Assembly: GCF_900104145.1 (NCBI RefSeq)
Contig: NZ_FNLB01000006.1
Coordinates: 1,385,001-1,449,000 of the forward strand
Source of the DNA: Pseudovibrio sp. Tun.PSC04-5.I4
Lineage (GTDB): Bacteria; Pseudomonadota; Alphaproteobacteria; Rhizobiales; Stappiaceae
Direction of reading: 5' to 3'
DNA: 64,000 bases
The position numbers and the translations under genes are program-made. The notes under the pieces were generated by a model that had not been told where the DNA came from, searched no databases, and worked only from the letters and a program-made list of their open reading frames with translations. Shown piece after piece: positions 32,192-39,524 of the stretch. How positions within the stretch are numbered: the stretch's first letter is position 1; every line of letters begins with the position of its first letter.

Positions 32192-32542
32192 ATGGCCTTG
32201 TCTAAAGTTAAGCAGGTGCGGCGCACGTGGACGCGTGAAGAGAAGCTGTCGATTATCTCTGAGATTGGGGTTGATGGTGCCTCTGTTCTTGATATTTCCC
32301 GCCAACACAACATTGATCGTTATCTACTGAGGCGTTGGCTCAAGCATTTTAGCAGTGCTGAAAGTGCTGATATTGAGCGCCAGTCAGTCTTTGTGCCAGT
32401 TGTGGTTGCTGCCCCGGATCCTGCTCCAGTACATCCTGTTTGTATTGAAGTTGGTTTGAGCACAGGACGCAGCTTGAGGCTTTCCAGCGATCTGAGCGAT
32501 ACACAGATCCAGCGCTTCATTGTCTTGGTGGAAACGGCATGA
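32192..32542 (+). CDS. tnpA: IS66 TnpA accessory protein
   Basis: The product is 116 aa. The N-terminal HTH (TREEKLSIISEIGVDGASVLD, then RQHNIDRYLLRRWLKHF) is the transposase_8-like domain of IS66 Orf1. ATG 32192 directly follows GGAGG; the TTG at 32198 would have better spacing. The stop overlaps tnpB (ATGA). It is required with TnpB for IS66 transposition, though not itself the DDE catalyst. Confidence 0.88.
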   Translation: MALSKVKQVRRTWTREEKLSIISEIGVDGASVLDISRQHNIDRYLLRRWLKHFSSAESADIERQSVFVPVVVAAPDPAPVHPVCIEVGLSTGRSLRLSSDLSDTQIQRFIVLVETA

Positions 32543-32752
32543 TTGGGCCGGGAACAGGCGTGCGAGTGTATCTGGCCTGCGGAGTGACCGACATGCGCAA
32601 GGGGATTTCTGGCTTAGCCGCACTGGCGGAAACAGAATTGCGTCAGCGCCCGGCAAATGGAGCGGTGTTTGCATTCCGAGGTCGGCGCGGAGATCGGGTC
32701 AAACTGCTTTATTGGGATGGTCAGGGCTTTTGCCTTTATTACAAGGTGTTGG
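32539..32752 (+). CDS. tnpB: IS66 TnpB, exon 1 (interrupted by a group II intron)
   Basis: It encodes residues 1-71 of the IS66 Orf2 protein (MIGPGTGVRVYLACGVTDMR ... GQGFCLYYKVL). The reading continues in exon 2 at 35027: joining the two restores an uninterrupted 115-aa TnpB with E at the junction. That length and the continuing family motif confirm the splice point. Without splicing the frame stops inside the intron at 32802. Confidence 0.9.
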
Positions 32753-33416
32753 GTGCGCCTCGAACCTGGTTTCGACCGGGGCGCTTATGTTTGGAATTCT
32801 AGTGAAAGGAGGGGTTTCCTTTAACAGACCGTCCTTTACTGCGAAAGGGCGAGAGCCGAAGCGGCGGTGATTTGTCGTGAACTGGCAAGGTGACGTAGCC
32901 CGTGGGATAAAGAGATGTGCGACGAAGCCATTAAGTCAAGACCCATCTTCAGGCTGAGTATTGGAAGGTTGAGGAACACGAACCGGCTAAACCGTATCTG
33001 AGGGGCTGAATTGTAGCCTCCGCCTACATGGCTTAACAGGCGGAACATCGGTCGCGCCATGGATTTCATGACCGGAAGCGCGCAAACCGACAGCGTACTC
33101 CAGAAACGCTTTCGAGGGTGTCGTCAACTTATGCAGTTTGTTGGCGATGGCCGATGCCGACTTGCGGGACGCAAGGGAAAAGACTACGGCCGGCAGCCTA
33201 ACCAATACGCTTTAAGTCCAACATAGGAACGAGGGAAGGCGTGTGCCGAATGAGGTTGGTATATTTAATACTCGCAAGGGAGTTCACCCCGATGACGGCC
33301 ACGCTGGCGGAGTTCCCGTAGTAGTCCGAGATAGGGAAAGCCTGTCACATGGCGAAGGGGAACAGTTCAAGCTGCTTAGGGCTGCACATTAACTGACCAC
33401 AACGAGGTGAAGACCT

Positions 33417-34934
33417 TTGATAATCAGCGACATGCAACACAAGCTTGCGAAATGGGCGCAGGACGAGCGAACCAGAAGATTTGATCGCCTCTTACGCTTA
33501 ATTGCCGATCGGACTTGGCTGACTGAGGCTGCCCGGGTTGCCTTGGCGTCGAGCGGCGCAAAGACCCCGGGCGTAGATGGCGTGGACCGAGATCGTTTCC
33601 GACAAAATGAGGAGGAACTCCTTGCGACGTTGGGGCGATCTCTGCTGGATGGGACCTATGCGCCCGCTCCAACACGACGCGTCTACATCCCGAAAGGGAA
33701 CGGAAAGCTGAGACCGTTGGGAATACCGACACTGACGGATCGCATAGTACAGCGCGCCATGCTGATGGTGATGGAGCCGATTTGGGAAAGCGACTTCAGT
33801 CCTTACTCATATGGTTTCAGGCCACAGCGTAGCGTGCACCACGCGATCCGGGCCGTTTTGATGCAGACAACGGATGGCAGGAACACAAAGGGTCGCTGGG
33901 TGATCGAAGGTGATCTAGCAAGCTACTTTGATACTGTCCATCACCGCAAGCTGCTCTCGTGTGTGCGCAAGCGCATCCGGGACAAACGGTTTATCGCACT
34001 GCTCTGGAGGCTTTTGAAGGCAGGTCACATCGATAAAGGCCTCTTCTGCGCCGCCAGCAAGGGCGTTCCTCAAGGCGGGGTTCTTTCTCCGCTTCTGTCC
34101 AACATTATGCTCAATGAGTTTGATCGTTGGATGGATGAGAAATTCCTTGGAAAAGCAGCGCGCAACAAACGTCGTGGTTGGAATGAGAGCGTCAGAAAAG
34201 CCAGCCCTGTGGCGGTTCGTGAGAACCGCTGTCGCAGACCGGCAGTGTCCTATTGCCGTTATGCCGATGACTTTGTTGTCATCGTCAAAGGCACGAAGGC
34301 ACAGGCGCTCGCGGTACGCGAGGAATGCCGAGCATTCCTGGAAGGCGATCTGGCATTGACGTTAAACATGGAGAAAACCCATGTCACTCATGTTAATGAT
34401 GGGTTTGTCTTTCTCGGTCACCGGATCATTCGCAAACGCGGTCCCCGTGGCGTGATGCGGCCAGTAACGACCATTCCCCGAGAGAAAACCAGCGGTTTCA
34501 AACATCGACTGGTTAAGGCTCTTAGCGGCGACCACAATACGCCCCATACCGACATGATTAAGCGGCTAAACCGCCAACTCATGGGTTGGGCAAACTTCTA
34601 TCAGTTCACCGATTACACATCCAAGGTCTTCCAGCACGTCGATACCGTCGTGTTCTGGAAAATGGCACATTGGCTGGGGCGCAAGTATCGCTCGCGCATC
34701 TCTCGTCTGATGCGAAAGTGGTTCGCGCGGCCGTATGGCTTAAAAGCCAAGACATGGATGGTGCACTCGATGACGAAAGAAGGAGTACGCGTTTCAAGCA
34801 TCTTGTACCGGCTAACCAATCATCAGCGCGGGCAATTCCGCTGGAAGACACCACGTTCAAATCCTTATCTTCGGGAAAAGAACGAGGCTCCTTTCTACGA
34901 AACGCACTATCGTGGTCTCGTGCTGGCTTTCTAG
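33417..34934 (+). CDS. ltrA: Group II intron reverse transcriptase/maturase
   Basis: A 505-aa protein, read from a TTG with AACGAGGTG upstream (ATG at 33432 is possible). The reverse transcriptase core has KLRPLGIPTLTDRIVQRA (about 98), GVPQGGVLSPLLSNI (about 218) and YADDFVVI (about 281). The maturase X domain follows (about 365-450, LNRQLMGWANFYQF). I see no HNH endonuclease domain or cysteine pairs at the C-terminus, so retrohoming would have to use replication-fork or nicked targets. It lies in domain IV of the intron. Confidence 0.93.
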   Translation: MIISDMQHKLAKWAQDERTRRFDRLLRLIADRTWLTEAARVALASSGAKTPGVDGVDRDRFRQNEEELLATLGRSLLDGTYAPAPTRRVYIPKGNGKLRPLGIPTLTDRIVQRAMLMVMEPIWESDFSPYSYGFRPQRSVHHAIRAVLMQTTDGRNTKGRWVIEGDLASYFDTVHHRKLLSCVRKRIRDKRFIALLWRLLKAGHIDKGLFCAASKGVPQGGVLSPLLSNIMLNEFDRWMDEKFLGKAARNKRRGWNESVRKASPVAVRENRCRRPAVSYCRYADDFVVIVKGTKAQALAVREECRAFLEGDLALTLNMEKTHVTHVNDGFVFLGHRIIRKRGPRGVMRPVTTIPREKTSGFKHRLVKALSGDHNTPHTDMIKRLNRQLMGWANFYQFTDYTSKVFQHVDTVVFWKMAHWLGRKYRSRISRLMRKWFARPYGLKAKTWMVHSMTKEGVRVSSILYRLTNHQRGQFRWKTPRSNPYLREKNEAPFYETHYRGLVLAF

Positions 34935-34949
34935 CCAAGCTTGAATGGA

Positions 34950-34983
34950 GAGCCGTATGCGGTGAAAGCCGCACGTACGGTTC
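34950..34983 (+). ncRNA. Group II intron domain V
   Basis: A 34-nt hairpin begins GAGCCGTATGCGG, has a GAAA tetraloop and closes with CCGCACGTACGGTTC. The length, the AGC triad region and the GAAA loop are hallmarks of domain V, the catalytic centre. Domain VI follows immediately. Confidence 0.9.
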
Positions 34984-35026
34984 GGAGGGGAGAAACGTCA
35001 GCTGTGGCTGACGTCTCTTACCCTAC

Positions 35027-35160
35027 AAAAGGGTCGGTTCCCGTGGCCTTCACCAGTCGATGGCTCAGCCCGACTTACCTCAGCACAGCTGGCCATGCTG
35101 TGGGAAGGGATGGACTGGAGACGCCCCAGTTGGGGAGCTCCGCCCGCTCGAATGGGGTGA
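35027..35160 (+). CDS. tnpB: IS66 TnpB, exon 2
   Basis: It continues the exon 1 frame with K-GRFPWPSPVDGSARLTSAQ and ends WRRPSWGAPPARMG before TGA at 35158-35160. These are the conserved C-terminal residues of IS66 Orf2. As DNA it is the only stretch between the intron and tnpC. Confidence 0.9.
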
Positions 35161-35223
35161 ATATCTTGGGTTTTGAATGGGGTATTACTTTGATATTGGA
35201 GATATATGAGGTAAAATATCCAT

Positions 35224-36843
35224 ATGAACCAGTCTCTTAACTCCCTTCCTGATGATCCAGTTTTACTCAAGGCCATGGTGCTGGCGTTGCAGGGAAAGGT
35301 TGAGAGTTTACAAGCCAATGAGCAGGCCCATCTGGTTCTGATCACATGGTTCAAACAAGCTTTGGCCAAGTTGCGCAGGCAACGCTTTGGCGCATCTTCA
35401 GAAAAGATCGACCGCGAGATTGCCCAGCTTGAACTGGCGCTGGAAAACCTGGAGACTGCCCACCCATGCCAGGAGCCGGAAGATGAGCAGTTGCCCGTGC
35501 CGGAACTGGCCACCTCCACACTTGAAGAGCCCCCCAAACCGACCCGCGGCAAACCTCGGGTGCGTAGCGATGTGGAACGCGAGCGGGTCACTCTGCAGTC
35601 ACCCAAAGCGTGCCCCGAGTGTGGCGGCGAGCTGCGGCTCATCGGGGAGGATGTGTCTGAGCTGGTGGAGTTCATCACCGCAAAGCTAAAGGTGATTGAA
35701 ACGGCGCGGCCCAAGACGTCCTGCCGGGTGTGCGAGAAAATCGTGCAAGCTCCAGCACCAACCCGGCCCATTGAAAAATCCAGTGCCGGAGCCAGCTTAC
35801 TGGCGCATATTCTGGTCTCCAAGTTCGATGATCATTTGCCGCTATACCGTCAGAACGAAATCCTTGCCCGGCATGGCATTGATATTCCCCGCTCTACTCT
35901 GTCGGACTGGTGCGGGCTTGCCATGAAAACGCTGGCTCCGCTGAGCGAACTGCTTAAAGCTGAGGTGATGCTCTCAGATCGCTTGCATACCGATGACACA
36001 CCCATTGATGTCCTGGGTCGCCAGTTCAAGGCGGCGAGCGGTTCCGGCAAAGCTTCGAGGCAGGGCCGGATCTGGACCTATGTGCGCGATGATCGCCCCT
36101 TCGCAGGAGAGGCCCCGCCTATTGCTGCCTATTGGTTCTCCGCAAATCGCAAGGCTGACAACCCGCGATGCCACCTCAAAGAGTTTTCCGGCATTCTGCA
36201 GGCCGATGCCTATGCCGGCTACAAGCAACTTTATGACAGCGGGGACATTAAAGAAGCCGCCTGCTGGGCGCATTGGCGCCGCGACTTCCATGATATCTTC
36301 ACCGCCACCAAATCAGAACTGGCCAGATACGCACTGGAGCAGATCGGTAAGCTTTATGACATTGAACGTCAGATCAGCGGAAAACCACCAGACCTGCGGC
36401 ATGAAGTGAGGCAGAAGCACAGTAAACCCATCGCTCAGGCCTTCAAGGCCTGGTGCGAGGCTCAGCTTACCCGCATCTCAGGCAAATCACCGCTGGCCAA
36501 AGCCATCCGTTATGGCCTCTCCCGTTGGCACGCCTTCACCTTGTTCCTCGACGAGGGTCGCGTCGCGATCGACAACAATGCGGCTGAGCGCGCAGTCAGA
36601 CCTATTGCATTGGGCCGTAAAAACTTCTTATTTGCCGGATCAATGGCCGGCGGAGAAACTCTGGCGGACGCCATGACGTTGATTGAAACCGCCAAACTCA
36701 ATGGTCTCAACCCGCAGGACTATCTCACAGATGTCCTTGCCCGCATCAACGATCACATGATCAACCGCCTCCACGAGTTCCTGCCATGGAACTGGAAGCC
36801 GGACGCAAAATCACAGCGTCAAGCCCAAATCATGGCGCCTTGA
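35224..36843 (+). CDS. tnpC: IS66 TnpC transposase
   Basis: The product is 539 aa, intact. It has an N-terminal coiled coil (about residues 15-80), a zinc-finger-like CPECGGELR and CRVCEKIV pair (about 122-175), and the DDE catalytic domain of the IS66 family (HTDDTPIDVL about 257, QADAYAGYKQLY about 326, DNNAAERAVRPIALGRKNFLF about 455). It performs cut-and-paste transposition with TnpA and TnpB. Its stop lies in the right terminal repeat. Confidence 0.93.
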   Translation: MNQSLNSLPDDPVLLKAMVLALQGKVESLQANEQAHLVLITWFKQALAKLRRQRFGASSEKIDREIAQLELALENLETAHPCQEPEDEQLPVPELATSTLEEPPKPTRGKPRVRSDVERERVTLQSPKACPECGGELRLIGEDVSELVEFITAKLKVIETARPKTSCRVCEKIVQAPAPTRPIEKSSAGASLLAHILVSKFDDHLPLYRQNEILARHGIDIPRSTLSDWCGLAMKTLAPLSELLKAEVMLSDRLHTDDTPIDVLGRQFKAASGSGKASRQGRIWTYVRDDRPFAGEAPPIAAYWFSANRKADNPRCHLKEFSGILQADAYAGYKQLYDSGDIKEAACWAHWRRDFHDIFTATKSELARYALEQIGKLYDIERQISGKPPDLRHEVRQKHSKPIAQAFKAWCEAQLTRISGKSPLAKAIRYGLSRWHAFTLFLDEGRVAIDNNAAERAVRPIALGRKNFLFAGSMAGGETLADAMTLIETAKLNGLNPQDYLTDVLARINDHMINRLHEFLPWNWKPDAKSQRQAQIMAP

Positions 36844-36855
36844 GCGGACGGTTAC

Positions 36856-37179
36856 GATGGAAGTGTGGGGGTGTCATCCAGACGTGCTGCCACACTTGCG
36901 GAAGTTCTTCGATAGTAGATAGTTAAGTTTCATTCTTGCGCGCCGTGAGGACAGGTCGAATGTCTATGCAGCTCACGCTACGATATTTTAGGAATAGCCC
37001 TAACTATGGGCCATAACCGGACCTTCAAGTGTTTCTTGCAAGGGTTGTAACAGATTTTATTGATGACGATAAAGCCTCTGTTTCAAGACCCCTTCACCAC
37101 ACATAATTACGTGAATATTGGTAACGAAAAGGGTCCATAGTTACCATCGCTAAAAGACAACCACATATGTTTAGTACCA
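36856..37179. other. Intergenic, nothing recognised
   Basis: About 320 bases lie between IS66 and the end of the 206-aa gene. AT-rich, with no repeat, RNA gene or terminator evident. Confidence 0.4.
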
Positions 37180-37800
37180 CTAAATGGCAAGGTTACTCAA
37201 TAGCTCTTCATTAAACGGCCGACAACGTTCAAAATCATTTGGATGGTTAGCTAACCATTCTGCAAAGACCAATATTGGGCGAAACTCCCCCTCCAACACC
37301 CAGTTATGAGCAATCGGGTCTTTTACGCTAGGGATAAGGTCTCCATCGGTGATCTCTGAGTAAGAGTAGTAGCAGCCGTAGATCCGCTCAGCCCCTATTC
37401 CATCAGCCACGAATTTCTGATTGAGTTTATCATCCAGTTCGTCACCAACTTCTTCCATCCATCGGATTATGGCGTAATAGGCATGCAAGTCGCTTGTTTT
37501 ACCGATGGTGGCATAAAGCGCAGTCAAAAAACGAGACTCTTCTTCATCGCTCAGACACCGCCAATTTAGTCTTCGTAAGAATTTTTCCAACCACGGTTGA
37601 AGTTCGAAATAGTTTGCGTTCGGATCCTCAAGATAGGCAAACTCTTCGACGTAAATTCCTTTGTTCATCAATTGACCGATGATCGAAACAACCTCTCGGG
37701 AACATGGATTTTTGTGGCTCTTCCTCGGTTTTGTTTTAATCCGTGCGGCTAAACGAAGAAGTCTAAAATTCACGTCGTCGAATACTTCTATTTCCTGCAT
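37180..37800 (-). CDS. Unrecognised 206-aa soluble protein
   Basis: The product begins MQEIEVFDDVNFRLLRLAAR and is acidic, all-helical by eye, and rich in aromatic residues (RIYGCYYSYSEITDG, HNWVLEGEFRPILVFAEWL). It has no cysteine motif, no membrane segment and no nuclease or Walker motif. It sits alone on the minus strand between IS66 and the two-gene operon, and its GC content matches the latter. By place in a defence island it could be an immunity or antitoxin-like factor, but nothing in the sequence shows this. Confidence 0.6.
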   Translation of the reverse strand: MQEIEVFDDVNFRLLRLAARIKTKPRKSHKNPCSREVVSIIGQLMNKGIYVEEFAYLEDPNANYFELQPWLEKFLRRLNWRCLSDEEESRFLTALYATIGKTSDLHAYYAIIRWMEEVGDELDDKLNQKFVADGIGAERIYGCYYSYSEITDGDLIPSVKDPIAHNWVLEGEFRPILVFAEWLANHPNDFERCRPFNEELLSNLAI

Positions 37801-38420
37801 TCTTATCCTCTTGAAAGTTGTTGCCCTTGCGATTAGTCCATGAAAACTTCAGATGTATATATCCTGCAAAACATAGTAAACAGAAGCGTCCTTCCCTGAT
37901 ACCAGACTTTGTATCGCTTTGAAGCAAAGCACTGTGCTTCAATTTTCGGATCTGAGGCAGCAATCTCTTGTAGCAAGAAGTGTTCGCCTTTTTGCTAATA
38001 CCGGCAATTGCTCTGTCCGTGTGACATTTCTTGAGATCTCTAGGAACAGGCGTTTTCTGTCTTCCGCAGTTAGCAGCGCGTCATCCATTTGACCTTGCAT
38101 ACAAGTGGGCCACAAGCCGACACTCGGGTGGTTCCATCATGGGTTGAGACGCGCTCACCCGGAGGCCTCGACAGTAGCTCTTATGGGCGACATGGAATTA
38201 CTCAAATGACCAAAAGCTGACATTTGAGGTAGCTCATAAAACTTCAAACTTAGCATTGCTGCTACTATTGAGTGCGCAAATTTTCAGTCATCATTGAAGC
38301 AAACGGAAGATCGTGCAACAAATCAGAGTTAATTTATAAGCTCAACTGGAATAAACGATTACTCAAAATCGACAAATTTTCTGATCAGTTTTTCTTTCAA
38401 TCTTTGGATGTATCATTTTA
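37801..38420. other. Divergent promoter region, 620 bases
   Basis: The gap separates the minus-strand 206-aa gene from the plus-strand two-gene operon. It is AT-rich, especially after 38220, with several TATAAT-like hexamers but no clear -35. I see no RNA gene or repeat. Confidence 0.35.
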
Positions 38421-39521
38421 ATGACCGGTTTTAAGCATGGTGGGTTGCTTGGAAGTATCTGCAAGCATGTGAATGGCGAGCTCTTAGATCACGTTGAAAC
38501 GAACCCAATAGCTCAAAAGCACAAGTTCAGCATGAGCACGAGAGTTGTTCGCTTCATTTTCCTAGATAGATCATTTTTCGAGTTTGTGGTTTTGTACTTT
38601 ATTCTTGTCACTCTAGAAGTGGCCTTATACTGGAGTACGGTATCAATCTGTCCGCAGCTTGAGCTTTTCGATTCTCCCAGTAATTCGGTTGATATTTGGC
38701 TACAGAAGAATGAAAGTGGTCTAATTGGTTTAATGGTTGGAGTTCAGGGCGCAACTATTACGATAACAGCTCTAATAATTGGATTAGTTTCAGTCGTAAA
38801 TGACAAGACCAGGTCTGCATCAGATGTAGATATTTTCCTTTCTGTATCACTGGTTAAAGAGGTCACTTACAGCGGACTTGCTCTTTTAATCGCACTGATA
38901 CTGCAATATGCGCGTGGGGCGCATGTTGCTCTGGTATTTGCGTTTCCTGACCAGATTCAGAGTGTCCATTTCGATCTATTTCTCACTTTGATTAATGCTA
39001 TATGGCTATTGGTAAATGTGGTTGGAGCGGCCTATTTTATAGGCATCACTTTCAGTTTTATCGCTCGAAGAAATAGGGCTCAGCTTCGAAAGAACTACAC
39101 AGCTAATGTGCTCTTTCCAAAAGAAACGCAAAAGTTGATGATAGCAACATATCTAGGGGACTGTGCGAACCAACTGAAGCTCAGTACCGGAAAAGACCAC
39201 GTTAGTTTTGGGTGGGGAGCGGATAAGCAAGGTACCCGCATACACGCCCGTCACACTGGGCGCTGGAGTGTTACTGATGTCAGGACTAAACCCCTAAAAT
39301 GGGCAATCGAAAGCTGGTTCAAGCGGGCTCAAAAAGAATATAACGAACCGATTGATAACATGGGCAGTTTCAGTTCGTCTGCTCCAAGGCTTTACTTCCC
39401 TTTAAACTTCTCCAGTTCTTACGAAGCCGACACTCCTATTTGCATTCAGCGTAATGGCCCGAGCTTTAACTGCTGGGAAAGACGATTAATCAGATTTGCC
39501 TTCCAAACTAAGAGAGTTTGA
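38421..39521 (+). CDS. Unrecognised four-TM membrane protein, first gene of a two-gene system
   Basis: The product is 366 aa. The N-terminal ~45 residues are polar. Four hydrophobic segments are at about residues 50-70 (FFEFVVLYFILVTLEVALYW), 108-135 (GLIGLMVGVQGATITITALI), 153-175 (SGLALLIALILQY) and 190-218 (LINAIWLLVNVVGAAYFIGI). The C-terminal ~150 residues are soluble and basic, with a WG/GRW-rich patch. It is separated by three bases from the next gene, so the two form one operon. No family recognised. A membrane effector with a cytosolic sensor partner is a common layout in abortive-infection systems; here it is only an inference from location. Confidence 0.7.
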   Translation: MTGFKHGGLLGSICKHVNGELLDHVETNPIAQKHKFSMSTRVVRFIFLDRSFFEFVVLYFILVTLEVALYWSTVSICPQLELFDSPSNSVDIWLQKNESGLIGLMVGVQGATITITALIIGLVSVVNDKTRSASDVDIFLSVSLVKEVTYSGLALLIALILQYARGAHVALVFAFPDQIQSVHFDLFLTLINAIWLLVNVVGAAYFIGITFSFIARRNRAQLRKNYTANVLFPKETQKLMIATYLGDCANQLKLSTGKDHVSFGWGADKQGTRIHARHTGRWSVTDVRTKPLKWAIESWFKRAQKEYNEPIDNMGSFSSSAPRLYFPLNFSSSYEADTPICIQRNGPSFNCWERRLIRFAFQTKRV

Positions 39522-39524
39522 CAA

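Larger units (their letters stand above)
32753..35026 (+). mobile_element. Group II intron, complete, inserted in IS66 tnpB
   Basis: The 2274-nt element starts with the consensus 5' end GTGCG (32753) and ends in ...CCCTAC (AY at the 3' end). It encodes its maturase at 33417-34934. Domain V is at 34950-34983 and domain VI at 34984-35026. The exon ends TGTTGG (32747-32752, IBS1 candidate), and CCAACA at 33219-33224 in domain I is its exact complement (EBS1 candidate). Removing it restores tnpB perfectly, so the boundaries are certain to the base, apart from any ambiguity the splicing chemistry allows. It should allow the IS to stay functional if splicing works. Confidence 0.93.
32120..36855 (+). 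mobile_element. IS66-family insertion sequence carrying a group II intron
   Basis: It is bounded by imperfect terminal repeats GTAAGCGTCCGCTCA (32120-32134) and TGAGCGGACGGTTAC (36841-36855). It carries the standard tnpA-tnpB-tnpC order. Without the 2274-nt intron it is ~2.46 kb, normal for this group. The 8 bases on either side (CTTCATGC and GATGGAAG) do not match, so no target duplication remains and a rearrangement with the neighbouring IS66 fragment is likely. Confidence 0.9.

Noticed and set aside
32120..36855. Composite transposon made by two IS66 copies
   Set aside because: The left copy is only a 3' fragment with one terminal repeat, directly adjoining the intact IS; no cargo lies between them.
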